Shown here: piece by piece, positions 49,094 through 57,964 of the stretch
How positions within the stretch are numbered: position 1 is the stretch's first letter
How the letters are laid out: each line of letters begins with the position of its first letter
Assembly (NCBI GenBank): GCA_003210055.1
Contig: QCNS01000009.1
Location: 23,252 to 87,251 of the forward strand
Direction of reading: 5' to 3'
Source: SAR116 cluster bacterium AG-426-I14
Lineage (GTDB): Bacteria > Pseudomonadota > Alphaproteobacteria > Puniceispirillales > Marisalimonadaceae
Length of the DNA stretch: 64,000 nt
Notes under the pieces: generated by a model
What the model was told of the DNA's origin: nothing
Databases searched by the model: none
What the model saw: the letters and a program-made list of their open reading frames with translations, nothing else
Made by a program: the position numbers and the translations under genes

Positions 49094-49115
49094 ACGTTTA
49101 TATTTTGAGGCACAT

Positions 49116-49580
49116 ATGACATTATCAAAAACGTTTATACCAAAAGTCAAAGATTTAAAAAGAGATTGGTTTATTGTTGACGCAGATGGTCTTGTTCTTG
49201 GAAGGTTGGCATCAATTTTAGCTAACAGACTTAGAGGAAAGCATAAGCCTTATTATACTCCGAACATGCAATGTGGTGACAATATAATTGTAATTAATTG
49301 TGAAAAAATAAAATTAACTGGCCAAAAATATAGTAAAAAAATATACTATAAACATACTGGTTATCCTGGCGGGATAAAGTCAACTACTCCTGAAATAATA
49401 TTGAGCAGTGACAATCCATCAAAAGTTATTAAACTCGCTGTCCAAAGAATGATTCCCAAAGGACCTTTAGGAAGAAAAATATTAAAACAATTACATTTGT
49501 TTAAAGGTACTGAGCATAATCATGAAGCTCAAAAACCAATTAATTTAGACATTAAAGCTATGAATAGAAAGAATAGTTAA
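49116..49580 (+). CDS. rplM: 50S ribosomal protein L13
   Basis: L13 is an early-assembly protein of the large subunit. The 154-residue product has [36 protein letters not shown] and [19 protein letters not shown]. The leader and the first codons share an exact 12-nt repeat (AAAACGTTTATA at 49091-49102 and 49127-49138). Confidence 0.97.
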   Translation: MTLSKTFIPKVKDLKRDWFIVDADGLVLGRLASILANRLRGKHKPYYTPNMQCGDNIIVINCEKIKLTGQKYSKKIYYKHTGYPGGIKSTTPEIILSSDNPSKVIKLAVQRMIPKGPLGRKILKQLHLFKGTEHNHEAQKPINLDIKAMNRKNS

Positions 49581-49597
49581 AACAAAGGCAAATCTTA

Positions 49598-50077
49598 ATG
49601 AATGAAGATAATACTGTAATTAAAGAAGAAACATCAATAGTTGAAGGTAACAACCAACCTGAAATAGAAATAAAACCTAAGATTGATAATTTAGGTAGAT
49701 CATATGCCACAGGAAGAAGAAAAGACTCTACTGCTAGGGTTTGGGTAAAAAGAGGAAATGGAGAAATTTCTATAAACGGTAGAAAAATGAATGAATACTT
49801 TTTTAGACCTGTTTTACAAATGCAACTTAACCATGTTTTTGAAATAGCAAAAAGGGTACAACAATTTGATGTCACAGCTACTGTTAAAGGTGGGGGACTC
49901 TCTGGGCAGGCTGGTGCTGTTAGACATGGTATAAGTAAAGCACTTTCATTTTTTGAACCTGAGCTAAGATCCTCATTAAAAGCTGCTGGTTTGTTGACTA
50001 GAGATTCAAGAACAGTTGAGCGTAAAAAATATGGAAAAGCAAAAGCAAGAAAAAGTTTCCAATTTTCTAAAAGATAA
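49598..50077 (+). CDS. rpsI: 30S ribosomal protein S9 with an acidic N-terminal extension
   Basis: S9 reaches the decoding site with its C-terminal tail. The core starts at [14 protein letters not shown] (about residue 37) and includes [19 protein letters not shown] and the terminal SKR that contacts P-site tRNA. About 30 acidic residues precede the core, which occurs in other alphaproteobacteria. It pairs with rplM as usual, 17 nt downstream. Confidence 0.96.
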   Translation: MNEDNTVIKEETSIVEGNNQPEIEIKPKIDNLGRSYATGRRKDSTARVWVKRGNGEISINGRKMNEYFFRPVLQMQLNHVFEIAKRVQQFDVTATVKGGGLSGQAGAVRHGISKALSFFEPELRSSLKAAGLLTRDSRTVERKKYGKAKARKSFQFSKR

Positions 50078-50101
50078 ACTTTTAAGTCATTTAAAGTTTT
50101 T
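50076..50101 (+). terminator. Possible weak terminator after rpsI
   Basis: AAACTTT at 50076-50082 pairs with AAAGTTT at 50093-50099 across a 10-nt loop, and T residues follow. The stem is short and AT-rich. Confidence 0.35.
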
Positions 50102-50122
50102 AAGCTATTGTAACTTGTTATA

Positions 50123-51400
50123 ATGGCACCTTTAAGTATAGCAATTGCAGGTATAGGTAATGTTGGACAAGAAGTTATTGCTCAACTTTTAAAGTCTAAT
50201 GAATATTCTAAAAAGTTTGTTATAGGTGGTGTTTCTTACAAGAATAAAAAGAAAAAAAGAAATATAGATTTATCTAATTTTAATTTTTATAAGAACCCTG
50301 TCGATTTAGCTTTTGATGAAAGCATTCATCTTGTTATTGAGTTAATTGGTGGAGAAGATGGCGTTGCTAAAGAACTTAGTTTGGCATGTGTTAAAAATAA
50401 AAAGCCTTTCATAACAGCTAATAAAGCTCTCATAGCAAAACATGGTAATAAATTATCTCAATTAGCTAAAGAGAATAAAGTTTTTTTTGGTTTTGAAGCT
50501 GCTGTTGCAGGATGCGTACCTGTGATAAAAGTCATAAAAGAAAGTTTAATTTCGAATAAGATACAGCAAATTACAGGAATATTAAATGGTACATGTAACT
50601 ATTTGCTAGATGAAATTGAAAAAAAATCATTAGAATTTGATATAGCTCTTAAGGAAGCACAAAAACTTGGTTACGCTGAATCGGATCCAACTTTTGATAT
50701 TGAAGGTATCGATGCCGCACATAAGATAATAATTTTATCAAGTCTGGTTTTTGGAGAAATTCCAAATTTAAAAAATTTATATGTTAAAGGAATTAGTAAT
50801 ATTACATTGGATGATATTAATTTTGCTAACAGTTTAAATTATAAAATTAAATTACTGGCAACTTCTTATAAAGATAATAAAAATTTTCAATGTTCAGTAG
50901 AACCTTGGTTAATTCCAAATACTCATCCATTATCCAAAATTGAAGGTGTTCTTAATTCAGTGCAAATTACTTCTGATCTTTGTGGATCTATCATTCTTAC
51001 TGGTGCAGGTGCTGGTTCAAAACCAACTGCTTCATCTATTTTATCAGATTTATATGATTATTGTGCTAATAAAAATAGATATGGTCTCTTAAATAAACTT
51101 CCTATTAATAAAGAAAAAAATAAAATTGCAACAATGCCATATAAAAATATTTTAAAGTTTTATCTTAGAACAACTGTTTTAGATAAATCAGGAGTGTTAG
51201 CTGATTTAACTTCGATATTTAAACAATATAAAATTTCTATTCAAAGTTTCTTTCAAGAGTTAAAATCGTTAGAGAATGAAGCTGATTTGATAATTATTAC
51301 TCATGAAACTGATAGAAAAACAATGGAAAGTGCAATAAATAAAATTAAAAAACTAAAAGGTGTTATTAAAGATCCTATTAACTTGAGTATTTACGATTAA
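50123..51400 (+). CDS. hom: Homoserine dehydrogenase
   Basis: Hom reduces aspartate semialdehyde to homoserine for threonine and methionine. The 425-residue protein has the NAD(P)-binding AIAGIGNVGQEVIAQL, FITANKALIAKHG, the GILNGTCNYLLDEIE and KLGYAESDPTFDIEGIDAAHK active-site segments, and a C-terminal ACT domain (about 345-425, FYLRTTVLDKSGVLADLTSIF) for feedback control by an amino acid. It is followed 9 nt later by recJ. Confidence 0.96.
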   Translation: MAPLSIAIAGIGNVGQEVIAQLLKSNEYSKKFVIGGVSYKNKKKKRNIDLSNFNFYKNPVDLAFDESIHLVIELIGGEDGVAKELSLACVKNKKPFITANKALIAKHGNKLSQLAKENKVFFGFEAAVAGCVPVIKVIKESLISNKIQQITGILNGTCNYLLDEIEKKSLEFDIALKEAQKLGYAESDPTFDIEGIDAAHKIIILSSLVFGEIPNLKNLYVKGISNITLDDINFANSLNYKIKLLATSYKDNKNFQCSVEPWLIPNTHPLSKIEGVLNSVQITSDLCGSIILTGAGAGSKPTASSILSDLYDYCANKNRYGLLNKLPINKEKNKIATMPYKNILKFYLRTTVLDKSGVLADLTSIFKQYKISIQSFFQELKSLENEADLIIITHETDRKTMESAINKIKKLKGVIKDPINLSIYD

Positions 51401-51409
51401 AAAAGCAGA

Positions 51410-53209
51410 ATGAGTCAAAATCCAAAAAATTTTGAATTTTTGAATAATTTATCTGTACAAAACACATTATGGAAACTTATACCAAAAGATATAGAAACTG
51501 ATCATCTGTCACTCTATTTAAATCAAAAATTTGATTTGCCCTACATTTTATCTCCTTATTTAAAGAGTATTGGAATAAATAAGATGAATTTTGAACATTT
51601 TTTTAATTCAAAAATTAAAGATTTTTTCCCAGACCCATTTTTGTTCGTTGATATGGAAAAAACAGTATTAAGACTTGCTGATGAAATTGAAAACAAAAGA
51701 CCTATTGGTATTTTTGGTGATTATGACGTTGATGGGGCCACATCTGCCGCAATGTTGTACCTTTTTTTTAAATACTGTGGCTTGAAATCTTTTATTCATA
51801 TTCCAGATAGATTTTTAGAAGGGTATGGTCCAAATACTGAGGCTTTAAAGGAACTTGTTAAAAAAGGTTCTAAACTTATTATTACTGTTGATTGTGGTAT
51901 TACTTCTTTTGAGCCACTTGAATCTATGAAAAATACAGATATGGATGTAATCATTGTTGATCACCATAAGCCAACTAACATTCTTCCTCCTGCCTTTTCT
52001 ATTATTAATCCGAAAAGAATTGATAATAAATCAGGTTTTGAGTACTTATGTGCCGCTGGAATCACATTTATTTTATTAGTAGGCATTAATAGAGAGTTAA
52101 AAAAAAGAGGTTTTTACCAAAAGTTACCAGAACCAAATTTAATTAATTTTTTAGATTTAGTGGCCTTAGGAACTGCCTGTGATGTTGTTCCATTAGTAGA
52201 GTTAAATAGGGCTTTAGTTAAAAATGGGATTAAGGTTATGGTTGAAAGAAAGAACTTAGGTTTAAAATCTCTCTCTGATGTATCAAATATTAACTCTTCA
52301 CCAAATATAGAAATACTTAATTTTTCTCTAGGACCAAGAATAAATGCGGGAGGTAGAATTGGTTCAAGTAAATTAGGTGTTAATTTATTGATTGAACAAG
52401 ATGAAGATACTGCAAAAGAAATTTCAATAAAATTAGATAATTTAAATAATAAAAGAAAACTACTAACTGCTCAAGTTGAGTCAGAAGCAATAGGTATAAT
52501 TGAAAGTCAAATTGAAAAAAATAATGGTTTACTTCCAAATATTATTTTAGTAGCAAACGAAGATTGGCATGAAGGAGTGGTTGGTATTGTTGCAAGTAAG
52601 TTAAAGGAAAAATATAATAGACCAACATGTGTAATTTCAATTAACGAAAATTTGTGTAAGGGTTCTGGTAGATCAATACCTGGTGTTTCATTGGGTGACC
52701 TGTTTCAAAAAGCTGTAGAAGAAAAATTACTTTTAAAAGGTGGAGGGCATGACATGGCAGCAGGTCTTAGTATCAAAAAAGAAAAAATTGAAGCCTTTAG
52801 AACTTTTCTCAACTCAAATTTAACACACACAAATGATGCTATACATAAAAACAATACTGAAGATGTTGCTGCTATTATGAACGTATCTTCTTGTAGCTAT
52901 GAATTAGCGAAATGGATTGAAAAACTTGGTCCATGGGGAGAAGGTATCTCTGTTCCTAAATTTATTATAGAAAATTCTCAAATTAAAAATGTTAGAAGGT
53001 TTGGCGTAAACATGGAGCATGTTACTTTTACAATTTTTGACAATTCAGGTGAAATTCAATGTAAAAGATTTAACATTTTAAATACTCCTTTAAATAAAAT
53101 TTTGTTAGATACTTTAAATAAGCATTTTAATATTGTTGGTTTTTTAAAGTTAGATAGCTGGAATAATAGAAATCGTCCCGAATTTCAGTTATTAGATATT
53201 ATTATTTAA
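51410..53209 (+). CDS. recJ: Single-stranded-DNA-specific exonuclease RecJ
   Basis: RecJ degrades single-stranded DNA 5' to 3' in recombination and mismatch repair. The 599-residue protein has the DHH-superfamily motifs GDYDVDGATSAAML, ITVDCGIT and VDHHK. The DHHA1 region carries NEDWHEGVVGIVASKL and GGGHDMAAGLSI, and a C-terminal OB-like domain follows. The hom-recJ pairing is common in alphaproteobacteria. Confidence 0.96.
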   Translation: MSQNPKNFEFLNNLSVQNTLWKLIPKDIETDHLSLYLNQKFDLPYILSPYLKSIGINKMNFEHFFNSKIKDFFPDPFLFVDMEKTVLRLADEIENKRPIGIFGDYDVDGATSAAMLYLFFKYCGLKSFIHIPDRFLEGYGPNTEALKELVKKGSKLIITVDCGITSFEPLESMKNTDMDVIIVDHHKPTNILPPAFSIINPKRIDNKSGFEYLCAAGITFILLVGINRELKKRGFYQKLPEPNLINFLDLVALGTACDVVPLVELNRALVKNGIKVMVERKNLGLKSLSDVSNINSSPNIEILNFSLGPRINAGGRIGSSKLGVNLLIEQDEDTAKEISIKLDNLNNKRKLLTAQVESEAIGIIESQIEKNNGLLPNIILVANEDWHEGVVGIVASKLKEKYNRPTCVISINENLCKGSGRSIPGVSLGDLFQKAVEEKLLLKGGGHDMAAGLSIKKEKIEAFRTFLNSNLTHTNDAIHKNNTEDVAAIMNVSSCSYELAKWIEKLGPWGEGISVPKFIIENSQIKNVRRFGVNMEHVTFTIFDNSGEIQCKRFNILNTPLNKILLDTLNKHFNIVGFLKLDSWNNRNRPEFQLLDIII

Positions 53210-53217
53210 CTTCTATC

Positions 53218-53244
53218 TTGATTTATACTTAAAGTTTGTATAAT
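53218..53244 (+). promoter_or_regulatory. Promoter of the tRNA-Glu gene
   Basis: TTGATT at 53218-53223 and a perfect TATAAT at 53239-53244 have a short 15-nt spacer. Transcription would start about 5 nt before the mature tRNA. Confidence 0.55.
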
Positions 53245-53255
53245 TATGACTCCAT

Positions 53256-53331
53256 GGCCCCTTCGTCTAGTGGTTTAGGACATCGCCCTTTCACGGCGGC
53301 AACACGGGTTCGAATCCCGTAGGGGTCACCA
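53256..53331 (+). tRNA. trnE: tRNA-Glu, anticodon TTC
   Basis: The acceptor stem pairs GGCCCCT (53256-53262) with AGGGGTC (53321-53327), including one G-U pair. The anticodon stem pairs TCGCC (53283-53287) with GGCGG (53295-53299) and holds the anticodon TTC at 53290-53292. The T loop reads GGTTCGAATCC. The 3' CCA is encoded (53329-53331). A small hairpin at 53340-53357 with a T-poor tail follows. Confidence 0.97.
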
Positions 53332-53395
53332 CTTAAATTACATTACACAAATAATGTCTTTATAAATTGAATTGTTAAATTTTACAATATTTAGA

Positions 53396-53773
53396 TTACA
53401 AAAATTTCAAGCCCATCAATATCAAAATCACAAGACTTATCATCCAAATAATTGTACGAATATAATCTAATCCTGCTATGTAAATTGGAATATAAACAAA
53501 TCTTAATACTATCCAATATAGACCTAGTTCATAATTATCTATATTTTTAATCATAGACATTAAAATCATCATTACGAATATTGGAAATGTTTCAAATAAA
53601 TTTAAAAATGATCTTTTAGACCTATCATAAATTTTTGAAGCATTTATGTCTTTATCTCGACTAGAGAAAAGATAACCAATAGTTATTTCTTTCGAACCCA
53701 AAAGTCCTATGATAACAGGACATAATATGTGTACTATTATTAAAAAGCATGATAGTAAAATAATATCTTCCAT
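53396..53773 (-). CDS. MAPEG family membrane protein
   Basis: MAPEG proteins are small membrane proteins, some with glutathione transferase or peroxidase activity. The 125-residue product has four hydrophobic segments (about 4-24, 55-75, 82-100 and 105-123). The second opens with the family-typical RSFLNLFETFPIFV pattern. It lies 25 nt downstream of a soluble glutathione transferase gene, suggesting shared detoxification work. Its substrate cannot be read from the sequence. Confidence 0.8.
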   Translation of the reverse strand: MEDIILLSCFLIIVHILCPVIIGLLGSKEITIGYLFSSRDKDINASKIYDRSKRSFLNLFETFPIFVMMILMSMIKNIDNYELGLYWIVLRFVYIPIYIAGLDYIRTIIWMISLVILILMGLKFL

Positions 53774-53798
53774 AACAAAAACTCTCTAATACACTTTT

Positions 53799-54512
53799 TT
53801 AAACTGGACAATCTTTAAACTTGGAACCAACAGTTTCTTGAACTTTTGGAATTTGATTAACAGATTCACATATTTTTAAGATATTTGGAAATTCTTTGAA
53901 AGGCTCATTACCACATTGTTCTCTTAAAATTTCAAATCCACCAGTTTCTTGAACAGATTTGACGCATGTATATATAAAAATATCTGCATAAGAACATTCT
54001 GAACCTGTGATAAATGGACCGAGGTTCATTTTTTTAATATGATCTTCTAAATATTGAAGTCTTTTTTTATGTAATATTGTAAGATTTGTTACTCCTAACT
54101 CTTTTCCACCTTCTGCCAAGCTATCAGTAAGACGAAGATTTCTCCAAAAGATTTCATTGTGGCCTGTGATTATGTCATGAAAAGGTGATAGTACAAAAGA
54201 GTAATAATCTTGTGCCCATGACCAATACATGGCTGTCAAAGCAGCTTTTTCAGGGTTTTTTGGTGTTAAAGGACCTTCATATTGTGTAACTAAATATTGA
54301 ACAATAGCTAAAGAGTCATTTAGTTCTATTCCATTTGAGTTATCTTTTAACCATGGCACAGTTCCAAATGGAGCTTGTGTATCTTTATCAAAATCTTCAC
54401 CCATTGGTTTGCTCATTAAAAAATTTGCATCAATTTCATGCATTTTACAAATTATATTAATCTGCATTCCTCTTCCAACTATTGGAAAATATGCTATATC
54501 TATATGTCCCAT
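53799..54512 (-). CDS. Glutathione S-transferase family protein
   Basis: The family conjugates glutathione to electrophiles or acts in peroxide and disulfide handling. In the 237-residue protein the thioredoxin-like N-terminal domain (1 to about 80) carries the glutathione-binding FGTVPWL (cis-Pro) and NDSLAIVQYL (the ESxAI-type motif, here with Asp-Ser). The alpha-helical domain has GPFITGSECSYADIFIY, which includes the N-capping motif. The N-terminal IVGRGMQINII resembles sigma-class-like enzymes. AAGGG precedes the ATG. It is probably co-transcribed with the MAPEG gene. Confidence 0.88.
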   Translation of the reverse strand: MGHIDIAYFPIVGRGMQINIICKMHEIDANFLMSKPMGEDFDKDTQAPFGTVPWLKDNSNGIELNDSLAIVQYLVTQYEGPLTPKNPEKAALTAMYWSWAQDYYSFVLSPFHDIITGHNEIFWRNLRLTDSLAEGGKELGVTNLTILHKKRLQYLEDHIKKMNLGPFITGSECSYADIFIYTCVKSVQETGGFEILREQCGNEPFKEFPNILKICESVNQIPKVQETVGSKFKDCPV

Positions 54513-54803
54513 TTTTAAAACCCTTCCATTTTTTTTATTATAACAAAATAATTTTCAATTTTCATTTAAATAAAATAATAAATATTTAAAAAATAATTCT
54601 AGATTGAAAAAATAACAGTTTAACTTAGGAGTTTCGAATCTTTAAATTAAAATACCAAAATCAAAATTAATTGACTGATTTAAATTTTTTTTTAGAAAAT
54701 AGTCTTTTCAAATTTCTATGTTTTTAGCCAGTTTTAGAAAGTTTTAAAAAAAAACAAAATACCAAATTTTTTTTAATTGAAAATATTTATTAATTGTAGT
54801 TAG
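54513..54803. other. AT-rich intergenic DNA between divergent GST and methylated-amine operons
   Basis: This is the only gap over 300 nt in the window, counting the leader that follows it. It holds long A and T runs and no open frame of note. TTGACT near 54670 lacks a good -10 partner. I see no recognisable riboswitch core or tRNA here. Confidence 0.6.
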
Positions 54804-54911
54804 ACTTGTTCCAACTAAAAGACCCAAATGATTTAATTGGAAAGCTTAATCGAATTGTTTCCATATTTATACATTCGGCGGCTTGAAGGAAATAACAAGT
54901 GGTTGAAGGAG
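54804..54911 (+). promoter_or_regulatory. Candidate structured leader of the methylated-amine operon
   Basis: ACTTGTT (54804-54810) can pair exactly with AACAAGT (54894-54900) just before the ribosome-binding site GAAGGAG (54905-54911). Inside, TTCCAA (54809-54814) can pair with TTGGAA (54837-54842), while the overlapping TGGAAA (54838-54843) can instead pair with TTTCCA (54858-54863). The two inner pairings exclude each other, as expected for a switching RNA. The glycine and SAM riboswitch cores I know are not evident. Confidence 0.35.
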
Positions 54912-54918
54912 ATATATT

Positions 54919-56277
54919 ATGTCTGATGAATTTGATTACAATAATGTAAAACAAGTTACTTCTGTAGATCAATCGGATAGATTAATTCCATATAATTTAA
55001 GACAAAGTGGACCTACAAAAGTTGAAATGTTGATTTCAACAAGAGTAAGGAAATCGCCATATTGGCACCTCTCTATGCAAGCTGGCTGTTGGAGAGCAAC
55101 AGTTTACAATCGTATTTATCATCCAAGAGGATATGTCAAACCTGAAGATGGTGGTGCAATGGTGGAATATGATGCGATTAAAAATCATGTGACATTATGG
55201 AACGTAGCTGTAGAAAGACAAATAATGGTTAAAGGACCTGATGCGGAAAAATTCGTTGATTATGTTATCACCAGAGATGCTTCCAAAATTTCTTCAATGA
55301 GAGGAAGATATGTTATATTATGTAATAGTTATGGGGGTGTTTTAAATGACCCAATTCTTTTAAGAATATCTCAAGATGAATTTTGGTTTAGTTTATCTGA
55401 TAGCGATATCGGACTTTATTTACAAGGTGTTAATTGTGACAAGAGATTTAATGTAGATATACATGAAATAGATGTTTCTCCAGTCCAAATACAAGGACCA
55501 AAATCAATAAATTTGATGAAGGATATATTTCAAGATCAAGTAGATTTTGATAATTTACCTTTTTATGGTTTAGCAGAGGGAAAAGTAGCAGGAAGAAGTT
55601 GTATAATTTCTCAAACTGGATTTTCTGGTGAAGCTGGATTTGAAATATATTTAAGAGATTCTACTTTATATGCCGAAGATATGTGGAATACTATTTTAGA
55701 AGCTGGAAAGAAGCATAATCTGATGGTAATAGCCCCTGCACACCACAGAAGAATACAAGCAGGAATTCTATCCTGGGGTCAAGATATGGACCAACAACAT
55801 AATCCATTTCAATGTAATTTAGGATACCAGGTTTCTCTATCTGGAAAGGGAGAATGGGATAAGAAAGGTGATTATATAGGTAAGGACGCTCTGGAGAAAA
55901 TGAAAGCTGATTTATTAGACGGTAAAAAACCATATAAACTTCAATTAGTAGGACTAGAGTTAGGTGGCAAGCCAATTGAAGAGTATGCTCCAGATTTTTG
56001 GTTAGTTTCTGAGACTAATGAAAGTAAACCAGTTGGATTTATTACATCTCCCTGGTATCATCCAGAGAAAAATCAGAATATTGCAATGGGATATGTGCCT
56101 TTTGATGGAACTCTTAATAAAAATGGATTTCCTAAAGGAAATCCTGGAAAAAAATATAAAGTTCATTTGCCAAATTGTTACTCAGAAACACCTGGTATGC
56201 CAGTAGATGCGGTAGTTGTCGATATTCCTTTCACTGACTCTTTTAATCCTAATACTAGAGAAGTCGTAAAGGGTTGA
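54919..56277 (+). CDS. DmdA-like aminomethyltransferase (GcvT) family protein, substrate unknown
   Basis: GcvT-family enzymes move a methyl or methylene group from an amine or sulfonium donor to tetrahydrofolate. This 452-residue protein resembles DMSP demethylase DmdA more than GcvT: STRVRKSPYW and TVYNRIYHP near the N-terminus, LWNVAVERQIMVKG (about 94-107), LNDPILLRISQDEFWFSLSDSD and VSPVQIQGPKS. It is about 80 residues longer than DmdA (about 370), through an N-terminal extension of some 30 residues and inserts in the C-terminal half. It heads a plus-strand operon with all sarcosine oxidase subunits (42 nt to soxB). DMSP, glycine betaine or another methylated osmolyte are possible donors. 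I do not assign dmdA. Confidence 0.8.
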   Translation: MSDEFDYNNVKQVTSVDQSDRLIPYNLRQSGPTKVEMLISTRVRKSPYWHLSMQAGCWRATVYNRIYHPRGYVKPEDGGAMVEYDAIKNHVTLWNVAVERQIMVKGPDAEKFVDYVITRDASKISSMRGRYVILCNSYGGVLNDPILLRISQDEFWFSLSDSDIGLYLQGVNCDKRFNVDIHEIDVSPVQIQGPKSINLMKDIFQDQVDFDNLPFYGLAEGKVAGRSCIISQTGFSGEAGFEIYLRDSTLYAEDMWNTILEAGKKHNLMVIAPAHHRRIQAGILSWGQDMDQQHNPFQCNLGYQVSLSGKGEWDKKGDYIGKDALEKMKADLLDGKKPYKLQLVGLELGGKPIEEYAPDFWLVSETNESKPVGFITSPWYHPEKNQNIAMGYVPFDGTLNKNGFPKGNPGKKYKVHLPNCYSETPGMPVDAVVVDIPFTDSFNPNTREVVKG

Positions 56278-56318
56278 TCAATTTTATTGACATAATTTAA
56301 TTTGAATTAATACTCAAT

Positions 56319-57581
56319 ATGCTAGAAAAGAAACAAAAATACTCAATTTTTTCTATCATAAAAAATTCATTTTCCTACCATCAAAATTGGCAAAAAGCAT
56401 GGAGAAATCCAGAACCAAAAAAAAACTATGATGCAATAATTGTAGGTGCTGGAGGACATGGTCTAGCATCAGCTTACTATCTTGCTTCAATACATGGTAT
56501 AAAAAATATTGCAGTAATAGAAAAAGGTTGGCTTGGTGGAGGTAATACAGGACGGAATACTACTATTATTAGATCAAATTATTTATGGGATGAATCTGCA
56601 TCTATTTATGAACACTCTCTAAAATTATGGGAAAACTTGAGTAATGAACTGAACTTTAATGTTATGTTCAGTCAAAGAGGTGTCCTTACAATTGCTCACA
56701 GTGAACATGAACTAAAAGAAATGTCACGAAGAGTAAATGCTATAAGGTTAAATGGAATAGATTCAGAAATTCTTAATCCTTCACAAATCAAAAGATTTGT
56801 CCCAATTATTGATATAGATCAAAAATTAAGATATCCAGTTATGGGAGGATTTCTTCAAAAAAGAGGTGGTACTGCCCGTCATGATGCTGTGGCATGGGGG
56901 TATGCAAGAGCTGCAGATAGTTATGGGGTAGATATTATTCAAAATTGTGAACTTCATGAAATAATTCATAAAAAAAATAAAATCACAGGTGTAGTTACGT
57001 CAAAAGGTAAAATAAATACAAAAAAATTAGGTGTTGTTGTTGCTGGTCATTCAAGTGTTGTGGCGGATAAAATTGGGATTAAGCTTCCAATTCAAAGTAG
57101 ACCTTTACAAGCTCTAGTCTCAGAACCAATAAAACCTATTTTAGATACAGTTATAATGTCTAACGCTGTACATATGTACATTAGTCAATCAGATAAAGGA
57201 GAAATGGTTTTAGGGGCTGGAGTAGATAAATATAATTCATATGGTCAAAAAGGTTCCTTTCCTGTAACACAGCATATGATTGCATCAGCCGTAGAGTTGT
57301 TTCCAATTCTTTCAAGATTAAGAATGTTAAGACATTGGGGAGGGATTGTCGATACATGTCCTGATGCTTCACCTATAATTTCTAAAACAGAGATTGAAGG
57401 TCTTTATTTTAATTGTGGGTGGGGTACAGGAGGGTTTAAAGCTACGCCAGGTAGTGGTCATGTTTTCGCTGATTTAATAGCCAAAGATAAACCAAATTCA
57501 ATTTCAAAACCTTTCAGTATAGAAAGGTTTGAAAAAGGTAAATTAATAGATGAACATGGTGCTGCAGGAGTGGCTCATTAA
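56319..57581 (+). CDS. soxB: Sarcosine oxidase subunit beta
   Basis: SoxB carries the flavin site that oxidises sarcosine to glycine and a C1 unit. The 420-residue protein has an N-terminal extension to about residue 35, then the FAD-binding [18 protein letters not shown]188 in [12 protein letters not shown] matches the His that holds FMN covalently in the heterotetrameric enzyme. The C-terminal [20 protein letters not shown] is also family-typical. Length and order (B-D-A-G) match TSOX operons. Confidence 0.95.
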   Translation: MLEKKQKYSIFSIIKNSFSYHQNWQKAWRNPEPKKNYDAIIVGAGGHGLASAYYLASIHGIKNIAVIEKGWLGGGNTGRNTTIIRSNYLWDESASIYEHSLKLWENLSNELNFNVMFSQRGVLTIAHSEHELKEMSRRVNAIRLNGIDSEILNPSQIKRFVPIIDIDQKLRYPVMGGFLQKRGGTARHDAVAWGYARAADSYGVDIIQNCELHEIIHKKNKITGVVTSKGKINTKKLGVVVAGHSSVVADKIGIKLPIQSRPLQALVSEPIKPILDTVIMSNAVHMYISQSDKGEMVLGAGVDKYNSYGQKGSFPVTQHMIASAVELFPILSRLRMLRHWGGIVDTCPDASPIISKTEIEGLYFNCGWGTGGFKATPGSGHVFADLIAKDKPNSISKPFSIERFEKGKLIDEHGAAGVAH

Positions 57582-57598
57582 ATTTGTAAGAGTAAGAA

Positions 57599-57964
57599 AT
57601 GTTAAATATTGAATGTCCGTATTGTGGATTCCGTGATGAAATAGAATTTTCTTGTGGAGGTGAGGCTCACATAAGTAGACCAGAATTAAATGACAAGCTT
57701 AGTGACAAAGAATGGTCTGAATATTTATATTCGTCATATAATCCAAAAGGTTTATTCATTGAAAGATGGGTTCACTCTGCTGGATGTAGGCAATGGTTTA
57801 ATATGGTTAGAAACACAGTTACTAATGAAATCTATGAAGTTTATAAAATTGGGTCTTTGCCTAAAACAAAAGAGGGTCTCTTAGCTTTTAAAAATAATTG
57901 GAGACGTAAAACTAAGTCTGAATTAATTGATTTAAAAAAGAAAAAGAATAATGGAAAAAAATAG
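57599..57964 (+). CDS. soxD: Sarcosine oxidase subunit delta
   Basis: SoxD is a small zinc-binding subunit of heterotetrameric sarcosine oxidase. In 121 residues it shows C6 and C9 (ECPYCGFRDEIEFSCGG), H59 and C63 (RWVHSAGCRQWF), the expected zinc ligands. It overlaps soxA by 14 nt. The Lys-rich C-terminus is slightly longer than in relatives of about 95-105 residues. Confidence 0.94.
   Translation: MLNIECPYCGFRDEIEFSCGGEAHISRPELNDKLSDKEWSEYLYSSYNPKGLFIERWVHSAGCRQWFNMVRNTVTNEIYEVYKIGSLPKTKEGLLAFKNNWRRKTKSELIDLKKKKNNGKK

Noticed and set aside
54804..54918. Glycine or SAM riboswitch upstream of the DmdA-like gene
   Set aside because: The conserved cores I know for these classes were not found; only generic pairing is visible, so it is listed as an unclassified leader.
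54919..56277. Naming this gene dmdA
   Set aside because: The length (452 versus about 370), inserts and sarcosine oxidase neighbours differ from characterised DMSP demethylases.
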